20,142 nt of DNA from Silene noctiflora (GCA_009801015.1 VHZZ01011156.1:23354-43495), one strand, 5' to 3'; counted from the stretch's first letter, positions 1-9,400 are shown. The notes: generated from the sequence alone by a model not told the origin. Made by a program: numbers and translations.

Positions 1-278
1 TTTACCTCTTTAGTCTTGCTTATTCCTTAAGTTCTAAGCTATCAACCATTGAATTTCCTTGTTCGTCAACCTTTTGTCGATCTTATCGTGTCCCCCTTTA
101 CCCTTAGAATCTGATTTAGCTCTTTTTGTATGCTTGTGTGTAAATTTTCGTCCTTAAATTGGATTCGTTTTACCCAAATTGCCTTTTATTATAACTAAAT
201 TTTAACGAGTTTTGGTTCTTTTACAACACTTTAACAAATTTTAGCATTTCACTTTCAAAGACGGACATTATCTGTCAC
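1..278. other. AT-rich upstream sequence, no feature recognised
   Basis: No coding signal or recognisable repeat is seen here. It may be the distal promoter of the gene starting at 728 or the end of a neighbouring transcription unit. Confidence 0.4.
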
Positions 279-403
279 AAGCTGAAGACGGATAGTGTCA
301 TTCTCACAATATGCAAGTGGCGCTATCCATGGGGTGCTCCATTTCTCCCCCACTTGCCCTCTCACTTGCCCTATTGTGGGAGGACATTATCCATGCTCAG
401 CTT
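279..403. mobile_element. Small hairpin MITE-like element upstream of the gene
   Basis: Bases 279-310 and 373-403 form an imperfect inverted repeat of about 31 nt: one arm reads AAGCTGA..GATAGTGTC..CACAAT, and the reverse complement of the other reads AAGCTGAGC..GATAATGTC..CACAAT. The loop contains a tandem near-duplicate CACTTGCCCTCT/CACTTGCCCTAT. A related motif (CACTATCCGTCT) occurs near 15135, and a GACGG-containing unit flanks the MITE at 16210-16603, so this is probably a dispersed, perhaps Mutator-like, family. It lies about 325 bp upstream of the ATG. No clean target-site duplication was found. Confidence 0.55.
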
Positions 404-727
404 ATACGTTTTGTTCGTTTAAGCTTCAAAGGAGTCACACTATCACACACACCACTTGAAATAAACAACTACAGAGTTCAGAGTACATTTTAGACGGCTT
501 TTTGTGCACGAAAGAAGGAAAAAAAAAATCGCACATTTTCTTCATACTCCGTAATTCTGTATATCTTAATCCTTGATTTGAAACAAATAAAACTCCGCCA
601 TCAATCTTCTTTCTAGCTTACCCAACTTCCACTCCCTATAACCTTCTTCCTAATCTTCTCCTTTATTTAATCACTTTTAAATGTTACATAATCTTAAAAT
701 ACTGTTGTTTTGAAGACCTTTTCTTTA
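404..727 (+). promoter_or_regulatory. Probable core promoter and 5' UTR of the FMP32-like gene
   Basis: This stretch lies directly upstream of the start codon. From about 595 it is pyrimidine-rich on the + strand (runs of TTC, CTTC and TCTCC), as is common in plant 5' UTRs. A CTATAA at 636-641 is a candidate TATA box, which would put transcription start near 665-675, but other AT-rich positions (for example 584-592) are equally possible. The short ORF at 311-493 is a chance frame through a MITE-like hairpin. Confidence 0.3.
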
Positions 728-3700
728 ATGGCGGCAGCAAAGCGAACGATTCAACTCGGATCATTAACTCGTTGTCTATTTTCCAGTAAATTCACGGGCG
801 ATTACAGTGTTACAGCAGTTAATCCACGAATTAATCGGTTATTAAACAATAATTACCGTCACTTCTCTCAGCTTCAAGTTCATGGTAATGGAAAGCGTGC
901 TTGCCTTGTCGATACCTTAGCTATGGTATTTGCTTTTTCTTTTTTCTTCTTTCTTCTTTTTCAAATTATTTTAGGGCATTTTCTTGAGGTATTTAATACG
1001 GAGTAATATTTTTAGATAATGTTCGGACAATGGAACGATCTTACAGGATAATTACTGCTCGGAGTGACGCATATATGCTGTTTTATGTTCATTCTTTTCG
1101 ACAATTGATTGATTCAATGGAACGGTCTTACAGGATAATGCAACTTTTCGACAATTGATTGATTCAATGCCTGTTTTGTAGAAAAATTGTAAGGCGGTAC
1201 AGGTGTAACTTGTCATGGTACACCCTATCATCAGATGAGAAGCCTCCATTTTTTATTCTATTTAGATTATGCTTAGTTATTTATCGCTAATGTTGTTAAC
1301 TCAGATTTTCTTATTAAGAATTTATCGTCTTTATAATACTCCGTATACAACTAGCAATTAGGAAAACGGAAGTGTAGTGGTTTATGCTTTTTTCGAGGGC
1401 ATTAGTCTGTTGATTGATTGATTGATAAACAAATTGAAGCAGAATGATTTTTTTTTTTGTGTGTGTGTGTGGATAGGTGAGGAGTTTAGAGAAAGAGGGA
1501 ATTTCGTCGAAGCAAGCTGAGGCCATAACGTCTGCAATCACTGAAGTCCTAAATGATACTTTAGAAAACGTTTCATACTTGTTTGTGTCCAGAGGCGAAA
1601 TGCAGAAGGTAGGATCTCCTCTGTGGAGGGTATATATTTGATGTCATGGCGTTTTGGTTTTGGAATATATGTTTCTGTTCGTTCGACTTGTAATGTTTGT
1701 GTATGTCGGATTATGTAGACAGAGCTGATTCAGGAAGGAAATATTGCCAAGTTTAAAACCGAGGTGCAAAGTTCGCAGGTAATACACTGTTTTACGTAGC
1801 TAAATTGAAGCTATGATATGTGTGAATATTTATGCTGCAGTGTGGCATTAATTGGATTTGTTATTACCTATGGCCTTTGTATACCGTTTGAATCGACCAT
1901 ACTACTAATGAAAAATCCAAATACCTAGGGTGTATTTGGATATTATTTTCAGAGGGAAAGGAGGGGAGGTAGATAAAGGGAAAGGAAAGAGAAGGGGAGG
2001 GAGTTGGTGTCTTTGGAAACAACCCTCCCCATGCTTGATCCAAACATTCCCCAATGTTGTAAAGGAACACAAAATAAAGGGAAGTGGCGTACCACAAACT
2101 TGGAAAAAACGAGAGCCGAAGCACGAGCGACGGGTCTGCCTAGCTGTAACGCGGGCCTCTCTCGTGACGTCTCTTGGCTAACTCCTCATACATGGTAGCT
2201 GGAGGTGGTTGATTAGACCCATATACATAGCCATAGCCTTGAACATCTCGCTCATGGAGTGCTGAAATGCCAAAGATTCTGTGTTCACGGACATACTCAA
2301 TCTCATCCCTCAAATAATCCTCCATATCGATTTCCATACGGGCTTTCCAAGCAACACCCCCCGCCTCATCACTCTCAGCACCATCCTCACACTCATCAGC
2401 CGCCTCCTCATCATCCAGGGGTCCGCCTCCTCCTCATCATTTAGGGGTCCGCGTGAACCGACGACCTCCTCCATAGCTACATCCTTATCCACACTGAACA
2501 ACCATCTCCGGATTGTTCGGTGGAATGTATAATATCGCTGTTACGCGGCCCCACCGGAATCACCACACCCTCCGGTCTCGATAGCCTCAAGAAGAGCGTC
2601 TTCTTCAGAGAGTGCCTAACTCCAAAGAAAACCCCAATTCCTCGCAATTAAACCAAGCTATCATCTTCATATGTCACACATGTAATCAATATCCATAGAT
2701 TGAACCCTCTTACTCAATGCCTCCCAATTTAATCAATGCCTCCTGTTCAAAGAATAATTTGGTGACTTTAAAAATTCTATTCGGAAAGGCAAGAGTTTTC
2801 CAATGATTCTTTTGATCATCCGTCAAGTTACATCCCATATAATTCATAGCGGAACGGACGTCACTAGTACGTGGCTTACTTGTGGTGGCTTAAGATTACT
2901 AAACAACGTGTCTTGAGATTCCGGGGATGTTAAGTGGTAAGATTGTAATGGGAGGCATGATCATATTAATTGCTACTCATTTGGGGTATGAGTTGGATCC
3001 TCGAGATCGAGTAAGAAGGTCCCCTTCTATGGATATTGATTCCATGTGTCGCCATATGAAGATGGCCACCACAAGTAACCCACATACTAGTTCTATCCAT
3101 ACCGTTGTGAATTATATAGGATGTTACTTGACAGATGCTCAAAAGAATCATTGAATCATTGGAAGGCTCTTGCCCTTCCCAATAGAATTTTTAAAGTCAT
3201 CAAATTCTTTGACCGGGAGAGCATTGATTAAATTGGGAGTCCTTGAAGCGGTGGAGGTGTTGTTGAGACGAGGTGGGTTGGCTGAATTTCTGAACAAGAA
3301 GTTTAAGAGATATAGACGATTAACGCTGGAGTTTGTGTCTCACATTGACCCTCCTAATATTCGATTCGAGTTAATGAACCAAGAGACGGTGTTATCCCTT
3401 AGTGCTTCGAGGGAGAGAGATGTTATGGAGAAGTGGGTTGCTAGGCCTACTCTAGCGACTAAGAATTTTGGTATGCTATCACGTATAAACGCATTTCTCC
3501 AACGAGAAGCGTTCTAAGATTCCTTACCTAGTGTTCCGCTTATTCTCCGAGTCTTAGCTATGTCATTCATGTGCTAAGGGGACCCTACCAACATCAACCG
3601 AGGCGAGATCGAGATTAAAATATTGTGGGATATGGGGCCGGAAGGAGTGGGTAGGCCGGATTGGGCAAGTGATGTGTCTTAGAGATTCAGCGGGGTGCTA

Positions 3701-6700
3701 AGTGGTAAGATTGTAATGGGAGGAATGACACATTAATCGCTACTCTTTTGCGGTCTGAGTTGGATTCCCGAAATCGAGTAAGAGGGTTCATTTCTATGGA
3801 TATTGATTTCATGTGTCGACATATGAAGATGATAGCTCGGATTGATTGTGAGGAATTGTGAGGAATTGGTGTTTGCGTTGCAATTAGGCATTGTGAAAAA
3901 GACACCCTAGTTGAGGTTACCGAGGCCGGAGGGTGTGGTGATTCCGGTAGGGCCGCGTAATAGCGATTTTGTTCTTGGTGATTTTGTTCTTGGTGCTTTC
4001 TGGATAAGGATGTAACTATGGGGGAGGCTGGCGGTTGAGGGTTCAGGGTGATGAGGCGGGGGATTTTGCTTGGAGAGCCCGTATGGAGGGATGAGATTGC
4101 TTATGTCTGTAATCAGAACACGGCACTTCAGCGCTCCATGAGCCACATGTTCGAGGCTATGTATCCGAGGTCGTATCAACCCCCTCCGGCTACCTTGTAT
4201 GAGGAGTTAGCCAAGAGATGTCGGTTACGACAGTGAGGCTCGTGTTAGTTACAGTTCGGTACTCTGTTACCTGGTTCGGAATTCGGTGGCCGTAACTACA
4301 AACTGGTACCAGAATCGGGGTCGTTCGCGGCCTGGTCCGCAAAAATCGCGGACCAGATCGGTCAGAACAACGAACTATGATGTCATAGAGAGAGAGAGCT
4401 AAGAGCCGCCTATTGCTTGCCTCGCTGGAGAAGAACAAGTATGGTGGGCTTGGTGGCTGAAGGCGGTGGAGGATAGGGGAAAGAAAAAAGAAGGTGGTGT
4501 GAGGGTTTTGGGTGGCTGCATTAAGCACATGGGTGGGTAGCTAGGGTTTAATGAAAAGGATATATTTCCTCTTTAAAGAATGTAAGGTGACTATTAGTGG
4601 AAGTTCCAACAATTGTGATATATTACCTTTTTAACTTCTTATTATTTTTTTTTTGAAGGGAAACTTCTTATTATTAATATTAATTAAAAAGTGGTATATA
4701 GAGAACACTTCCCAAAGACACCGAAAAAAGAGACTAAAAAAGCAGACTATTTATGTCACTTTATTTTCAATTGTAGTTTAAATAAAGAGTATTTTCAATT
4801 TTAATTAAAAATAATAATTATTTTGTATTAAAATGTATAGTTTTATCAGTTTAAATTATAAAATATGCACTTCGAACCCAGTTCACTATATGAAGCGAAT
4901 TACGAACTACGAACTCGAATTCGAACCGAATCGAACCGCGAACCATGTAACCTAGGCTCGTAGACCTGCCGCTCGTGCTTCGGGTCTCGTTCTTCATAGT
5001 TTGTGATACGCCTCCTTCCCTTTCTTGTCTTCCCGTAGAACATTGGGGACAATGTTTGGATCAAGCATGGGGAGGGGTATATGTTTTATTTCTGTCAATT
5101 GTAATTTATTTGCCTTATGTTATTTCCGTTTCATTAAAAAGAAAAAAGAACACCTTGGCTAGGTGAAAACTCCGAAAGGCGGCTAGGCAAAATTAGGAGA
5201 AGCGGCCGAGGACGGAATGAAAACCTCAAAGGGTGTTCCGGGTAAAATAAAAAAACGAGATGTGTGCCACGAGAGTTGGTGTGAGGAAAATGTTAAGAGT
5301 GAGAACCTCACAAGGGCGGGCGCTCTAGGCAAAACGAGGGATTTAGGAATTTTTTTTGATCAAACACTAATCAATTCTCCTATTTTTGGTATGACGTCAT
5401 AAGAAGGGTGACAAAGAAGAAGAGTCGGGTAGTAATAGTGGATAAGGTGAGGTGAATCGAAGTGCTTTGTTGTTGTTGCTTGCACTTTCTTTAAGCGATT
5501 GTTGGCTTTGTGTTGGTTGATGGAGTAGAGGAGACTAGATTGATTCACCTAATTTGGAATTGTAGCGGTAAAACGTGTCTTGGTAGTTGTGGGCATGTTA
5601 CATTTTATTACCATCTGAATTTGTATAGGTTGGAGCGATATGGGGCCTAGCGTTGTTTAGTCTAGTTGTATTGTAGTGATTGTTTTTGCCATGATTGTTA
5701 TGTATCCTTTTGAATAGGTGTGAATTGAGCCACTATACGTTGGTTTTGTGTGTGTTGGTAGTGACTATACTTTATACTCGAGGGAGTCATGTTTGAGCTA
5801 GTGTTGTTTTCTTTAATTGTAGTCTTCGGTTTTACATCGAGGACGAGTAATAATAATAGGGACTAAATTAGGCAACTCAGTTTGTCTTAGTTTATTCATA
5901 AATGGAATTTAACTTATAATTTGAATATCGACAGCGTTGTTGGTATTAATTATTTCTATTGTTTCTCAATCGATTGAATGCTTCTACTTACTTGAACATG
6001 ATTTCCGTGATTTGGGTTTGTAATAAAAAGGGTGATTAAAAGCAACCGATCTGACTTTCTTCGGTAAATGAGTTGAGGAATTGATATTTAATAAAGTTGA
6101 ACTTTATTGTATAACAATAGATTGCTCAAGGTTGGTAATATATTGTAGTCGATGAGCGAGTCATTACTTGGTATTGAATGTTAGTTTGAGACAAGATACT
6201 TCTCAATATTTGATTAATTATAACTTTTGTTGCTTGTTCTCATTTTATTATTAGCTTAGACATTAAACCAAACTTAAACCCTCTTTTAGATAGTTAGTAT
6301 GATCCTTGATTTAGTTAAGGATCACTCTTTTCTACGCTTGATTTCATTTACGATTATTCTAATTCCTTGTGGTTCGACCCTTATTTCTGCTTTGCTATTT
6401 GTTTAGTATACGGATTTATATACGGATTTAAGTGATATAAATTGTTAATTCGAGGCATACGACTTCAATTGCATTACTTCTTCGCCCTCCCCTCCCTTTC
6501 CCCCCAAACCCCTCAATTCAAACCTGCCTTACTGGATTCGCGTAGTCGCCTAACAAGGGACAAACCGATTCGCATGAATTGCGTATTCGGGTTGCATTGA
6601 ATTATGGTATTTAGTTATAGCTATGCCTAATTATGCTCTATTTCGAGCGAATCACATATTTGTATTTCCCATTTGAATTGGTTGTGTTACGAATCTGGTT

Positions 6701-8768
6701 ACCCTAGTCAAAGCAACGCCTTAGTGTTGATTAATGAGTCTAAATGCATCAAACTACTTGTCTAGTTATTGGAGAATTGGTTCTTTGGACAAAGACATTG
6801 AACCGCGAAGGACTAGGTTACTCGTTGACATTCCACTATTATGCCACTTCCATTTTTTTCGTTGCTCCCCACTTTCACAATTGTATTTGTGAAGCTTCTG
6901 TTTACCATACTTGCTATTGAGAGATTGCTTGGGTTTTTGATGAAAGATGCTAGCATCAAACATGTTGAGACTGTTATGATGGTAAAACCTTTCATTTGAT
7001 CTCTGTGCACTTGAACCCAAGGTGATGTCAACAACTCGACATAAATAAGATTGTAGATCTTGGAGTGATTTGTGCAGCATTTAATATTGTTGGATCATGG
7101 AATTATGTCAGGATTTTCGCTCCTTGAAAGAGCTGGGATAGCCATTACTAAATAGTAGGTTCACTGTCATCTGTATAATGTACTGTATAATAGCATTGCA
7201 ACTTGACAGCAACTGTACTATGAATCTACTTTAAATATAAGACGCAATTCATCAGTATTATAAGAAAAAACATTCCTTGGGTGCTGATGGTGTGAAGCGT
7301 TTGGTTGATCCAAAGTGTTTGTTTAAAGTTTCTAGCAGTTTACAGAAAACATAAAATGTGACCCCCTACTCAGTACGGTGTCTTACAACTTACAAGATCA
7401 GTTTCCGTTGGCAGTTTAGCAGCAAGTTATTGAGTAGCCATGTCGATAAACTAGAAACTGTTTTTTGACGTGAAGCAGTAGTTAACTAAGTTTGCGCAAT
7501 CATGAAACTACCTGAAATTAGTGAACAAATAAGTGTTTGTGGGCTCTCTGAGATACGTAATCGTGATTTTATTTTTGAAATTAACGAGCTATTATCAGTT
7601 TACTTTAATTGTATTGCAACTGTCATGAATTTGCTCCTTATTTCATTTTGTTTTTCCATTGCCTATAGGACCATCATTTTGCCTTGTTGCAAAGAGAGAC
7701 GGAAAAGCTTCAAGGCGATATAGAGAAGTTGCAACGGGAGTTGAAGTCAGTTTTATCGACTGTCAATATGGATGTTTCGTGTTCAGTTTTTCTGTGGCCA
7801 TGTTATCATCTTGGTAGATTCCTGCCACAAAATTTTTTAATGTGATTTTTGTTTGAGCAGATATGAGATTGACAAGGTAACCGCTGGACAGCGCTTGGAT
7901 CTAAACCTTGAAAAGGGGTGGGCCAAACTCTTATTCACTTCCACCATCAGTTTTTTACTTCCAAGGCAACTTTGTTTCGATGCAAGCCTTTCCTTTGATT
8001 TCCTTATTGCTTAGCCTCTTTGAAATGAATACAGGCGCATACGTGAGGAACTTAACAATCAGACGACAGAAACCTCCAACCTTACAAATAAGCTCGATCG
8101 TGTAAGTATATTATTTATGAAGCTAGAAACATGGTTTCAAAGAATTGAGCCTTCAATTCTTAACATGTGTAGAGTTTACGTTGTTTCTAATATGTCAAGA
8201 CTCTTTGAGCTGAAACATCTGGAAGCATGTGACGAATTCAAACTTATGTTATTCTGACTTTCCATATTATCTCGCGTACCCATGTCAATGCACACGTCTT
8301 CCTATTATCTCAAAGCACAACTTAAAGAATTCCAAGTCATATCTTCATATTATCTTGCATACCCTAGTCCGACCTTCAACAGTGCGTTGGTAGGACACTT
8401 TCAAACAAAAAACACGATTTTTTTTTTTTTTTTTTTTGTATAAAATAGCCGAGTCCGACACTTGTACATACCTCCAAACGACCAAACCTGATATCTCTAA
8501 CCGAGTTCGTGTAACTTAGGCTATATGATCATATCCCTCAAGGCTCAAGCTACAGTCGTTAGTGTGTCATTGATTGATTTGCATTTGATTTGTGATTTCG
8601 TACGAGTTATACTGCCGCATATAATTATGTCTTGAATCTGGTCCCCAGGAAATTCATGCTCTCAGGGCCCAATTGGAAGCTGCAAAGTATGAAGTCATAA
8701 AATACTGCATTGGTACACTGGTCTCCATTTCAGCTGTGGGTCTCGCTGTAGTAAGGATCCTTTTGTAG
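728..8768 (+). CDS. FMP32: DUF1640/CCDC90 family mitochondrial coiled-coil protein (FMP32/MCUR1-like), 7 exons
   Basis: Exons 728-925, 1477-1608, 1719-1778, 7669-7745, 7861-7917, 8035-8101 and 8649-8768 all have GT donors and AG acceptors. They join in frame to 236 codons plus TAG. The first three introns are phase 0; introns 4 and 5 split codons. The ATG at 728 is chosen because the reading frame upstream of it has no ATG. Residues 1 to about 55 are basic and hydroxylated, with few acidic residues, as in a mitochondrial presequence. The conserved domain begins near residue 58 (LVDTLAM) and continues with SKQAEAITSAITEVLND in exon 2. Residues about 131-212 are heptad-like coiled coil (LLQRETEKLQGDIEKLQ, TAGQRLDLNLEKG). 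Residues about 216-236 form one membrane helix (YCIGTLVSISAVGLAV). Family members are inner-membrane proteins linked to the calcium uniporter (MCUR1) in animals and to cytochrome oxidase assembly or proline metabolism in yeast; the plant role is inferred. Length and exon junctions agree with remembered plant homologues. Intron 3 is 5.9 kb because of transposon insertion, but the flanking splice sites are intact, so the gene is probably functional. Confidence 0.93.
1028..1169 (+). repeat. Tandem and interleaved direct duplication in intron 1
   Basis: A 26-nt stretch beginning CTTTTCGACAATTGATT occurs at 1094-1119 and again, identically, at 1144-1169, a 50-bp period. A second unit, CAATGGAACG(A/G)TCTTAC followed by AGGATAAT, occurs at 1028-1052 and 1115-1139. 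The two repeats interleave, which suggests slippage or successive duplication within the intron. Confidence 0.85.
1443..1476 (+). other. Pyrimidine/GT microsatellite at the intron 1 acceptor
   Basis: A poly-T run followed by (GT)n leads directly into the AG acceptor at 1475-1476. This tract forms the pyrimidine-rich or U-rich signal of the intron, so length variation in it could affect splicing of exon 2; that effect is inferred. Confidence 0.6.
1929..2023. repeat. Purine-rich flank of the inserted element, partner of 6483-6525
   Basis: The + strand is almost pure purine here (GGGAAAGGAGGGGAGG and variants). The reverse complement of 6483-6525 carries a matching run (GGGAAAGGGAGGGGAGGG) next to a GGTTTGAAT-like segment that resembles GTATTTGGAT at 1932. 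The pair may be the remnant ends of an older purine-rich MITE into which the retroelement inserted. The match is partly low-complexity, so this is tentative. Confidence 0.3.
2024..2893 (-). pseudogene. Left inverted arm: truncated Athila-like ORF fragment
   Basis: On the minus strand this arm mirrors the right arm but lacks the segment corresponding to about 3240-3778, an internal deletion of roughly 540 bp that removes the best-conserved part of the ORF. The peptide at 2140-2337 ends PPPATMYEELAKR, against PPPATLYEELAKR in the right arm. It also lacks the 4248-4951 insertion and so keeps the empty site near 2141-2152. Stops and indels make it non-coding. Confidence 0.7.
2905..3063 (+). repeat. 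Direct repeat copy A of retroelement segment
   Basis: This segment is a diverged direct copy of 3673-3833. Both contain GTAAGATTGTAATGGGAGG, then GAGTTGGAT, then TATGGATATTGATT, then CATATGAAGATG. It forms the spacer between the two inverted arms. Its junction at about 3063/3064 joins a downstream part of the ORF to an upstream part, so the order is rearranged relative to a normal element. Confidence 0.75.
3170..4236 (+). pseudogene. Broken Athila ORF-1-like retrotransposon reading frame
   Basis: An open stretch of about 115 codons at 3170-3517 contains GRALIKLGVLEAVEVLL, then RYRRLTLEFVSHID and INAFLQREAF. This resembles the plant Athila retrotransposon ORF-1 family, whose members share a YRRLTLEF core. 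The frame is then broken by stops and shifts, but similarity resumes at about 3706-3840 (CRHMKM region) and at 4048-4236, ending PPPATLYEELAKR. The function of the intact protein in these elements is not established. The family call is from recognition of the motif, without a search. Confidence 0.65.
3673..3833 (+). repeat. Direct repeat copy B of retroelement segment
   Basis: This is the partner of 2905-3063, in the normal order within the right arm. A third, inverted and partial copy lies at about 2640-2710. The three copies allow the divergence between arms to be estimated by alignment. Confidence 0.7.
4248..4951. mobile_element. Nested non-autonomous DNA transposon, hAT-like ends
   Basis: The segment begins GTTACAGTTCGG and ends CGAACCATGTAAC, giving inverted ends GTTACA/TGTAAC with further TTCG-rich subterminal similarity over about 40 bp. 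The homologous left arm is continuous across the same point (minus-strand reading GCGTTACAGCTAGG, about 2140-2153), which shows that this 0.7 kb is an insertion. GA and CCG-rich sequence at 4380-4510 and the AT-rich stretch at 4560-4870 carry no transposase. The family is inferred from the general form of the ends, and no clear target duplication is seen. Confidence 0.55.
5041..5078 (+). other. Conserved pre-LTR motif and possible polypurine tract
   Basis: ACATTGGGGACAATGTTTGG followed by ATCAAGCATGGGGAGGGG matches the inverted copy at 2024-2060. Athila/Tat elements carry a comparable GAGGACAATG..AAG..GGGGGAG motif between the last ORF and the 3' LTR. The GGGGAGGGG run at its end could serve as the plus-strand primer tract; this is inferred. 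Confidence 0.5.
5079..6467 (+). repeat. Probable 3' LTR or LTR fragment
   Basis: The last part (about 6355-6467) matches the reverse complement of 13443-13550. Shared blocks include GGTTCGACCCTTATTTC, GGATTTAAGTGATATAAA and GAGGCATACGACTT. The end is placed at the CA of CATACGACTTCA (6466-6467). The start is not located: no clear TG with a matching short inverted repeat was found, and 5100-5800 is not obviously similar to the other LTR, so it may be partial or belong to a different subfamily. Confidence 0.5.
6530..7668. other. Remainder of intron 3, no feature recognised
   Basis: No repeat or coding segment was recognised. The reading frames at 6766-7080 (minus) and 7502-7723 (plus) are not supported; the second merely overlaps exon 4 in another frame. 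Confidence 0.5.
8102..8648 (+). other. Intron 6 of the FMP32-like gene
   Basis: The donor GTAAGTAT follows CGT (Arg), and the acceptor CCCCAG precedes GAAATTCATGC. The intron holds a long T run at about 8418-8438 and no recognised mobile element. Confidence 0.85.
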
Positions 8769-9060
8769 GTAGGTACTTCATTTTTACTGCGGTAGTCAAA
8801 CTGAGATTTTACTGCTATGATTGAAATCACATAAACCACTCAAAATAACTTGCAGAATGCTCAAAGCAATTCTCTGGTAGTTTTTTTTCGTAGCCAGAAC
8901 GAGTTATATCTTGTTGGATCAGATGATCGGTTGTTGTAGCTCAATTTAGAATCCGCTTGCTTATCATGTAACATTTGAGTGGTTATAGCTCTTAGCTTCT
9001 GACTTGTTTCTGAAATACGTAGTTAATACCAAGTATAATTACGACTTCTCCAAAAAGGAG
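8769..9060 (+). other. Probable 3' UTR, possibly with an 87-bp intron
   Basis: The stop codon TAG is followed immediately by GTAGGTAC, and an acceptor-like AACTTGCAG ends at 8855. A 3' UTR intron at 8769-8855 is therefore possible. No unambiguous polyadenylation signal was identified; AATAAA at 9268-9273 would be one distal candidate. Confidence 0.35.
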
Positions 9061-9102
9061 GGAAAAAAGACAATGGAAGAAGCATATTGTCAATGGTCCT
9101 AG

Positions 9103-9148
9103 GTTCGATTCTAACGTCATGTTTAATTCTAACGTCATGTTTAATTTT
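9103..9148 (+). repeat. 19-bp tandem duplication
   Basis: ATTCTAACGTCATGTTTA occurs twice in succession, followed by a third partial start (ATTTT). Confidence 0.8.
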
Positions 9149-9339
9149 GCGGGGAGTCAAATCTGGGTTGCGTTGCTTCATTATTGTACAACTAACCACT
9201 GTGCTGCTTAGTTGTTCAAAAATAGAAAAGGAATTTATTCATGTACCTACATTTCTTCTGGAATTGAGAAATAAACTAGTCATAAAAATTACTCAAAATT
9301 GTAACATGCTTTTTTCCCATTATTCTTTTAATAAAAAAA

Positions 9340-9400
9340 GGTATCGGGGCCCCTCTTTAAGATTTCGCATAGGGTCCCAAAACTACAGAGACGGCCCTGG
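9340..9400 (-). mobile_element. Fragment resembling a CAGGGCCG-ended hAT-like element
   Basis: On the minus strand this reads CAGGGCCGTCTCTG, then GGGACCCTATGCGAAATC, then AGAGGGGCCCC. This resembles the ends of a common plant repeat family with CAGGGCCG terminal inverted repeats. No second end was found nearby, so it appears to be a solitary fragment. The resemblance is from memory. Confidence 0.4.

Larger units (their letters stand above)
2024..6467. mobile_element. Degenerate Athila-like Ty3/gypsy retrotransposon fragment, head-to-head inverted arms
   Basis: The left arm (2024-2893) is on the minus strand and the right arm (3064-5078) on the plus strand. Both carry the same order of segments, so their 5' ends face each other around a 170-bp spacer (2894-3063). 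Paired blocks are 2761-2890 with 3065-3205, 2640-2710 with 3780-3870, 2525-2580 with 3915-3960, 2140-2340 with 4080-4240, and 2024-2060 with 5041-5078. The right arm contains a reading frame resembling the plant ATHILA ORF-1 family. Both arms carry the GGATCAAGCATGGGGAGGG motif, of the kind seen just upstream of the 3' LTR in Athila/Tat elements. No intact protease, reverse transcriptase or integrase is visible, so it cannot be autonomous. Confidence 0.7.
1779..7668 (+). other. Intron 3 of the FMP32-like gene, enlarged by transposons
   Basis: The donor is CAG|GTAATA at 1778/1779 and the acceptor is CCTATAG|GAC at 7668/7669. The flanking exons read in phase across it (QSSQ then DHHFALLQ), as in family members. 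Recognisable retroelement sequence occupies about 2024-6467. The remainder, 1779-1928 and about 6530-7668, has no recognisable repeat or coding segment and is probably original intron. Confidence 0.85.

Noticed and set aside
710..727. Upstream in-frame start at 710 for the FMP32-like protein
   Set aside because: The codon at 710 is TTG; the first ATG in the frame is at 728 and gives a good mitochondrial presequence.
926..1006. Continuation of exon 1 as coding sequence
   Set aside because: A GT donor at 926 and the in-phase exon 2 at 1477 restore the family sequence, whereas the read-through peptide is poly-Phe from a T-rich intron.
1864..2124. 86-codon minus-strand frame with a signal-like N-terminus
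   Set aside because: It is a chance frame across the inverted retroelement arm and its purine-rich flank; the similar frame at 4975-5166 is its mirror.
4190..4528. 112-codon minus-strand frame
   Set aside because: It spans the junction between the retroelement arm and the nested insertion, so it cannot be an ancestral gene. It could include a decayed hAT 5' region, but no domain is visible.
6766..7080. 104-codon minus-strand frame in intron 3
   Set aside because: It lies antisense within the intron, and an overlapping frame of similar length and the lack of motifs point to chance.
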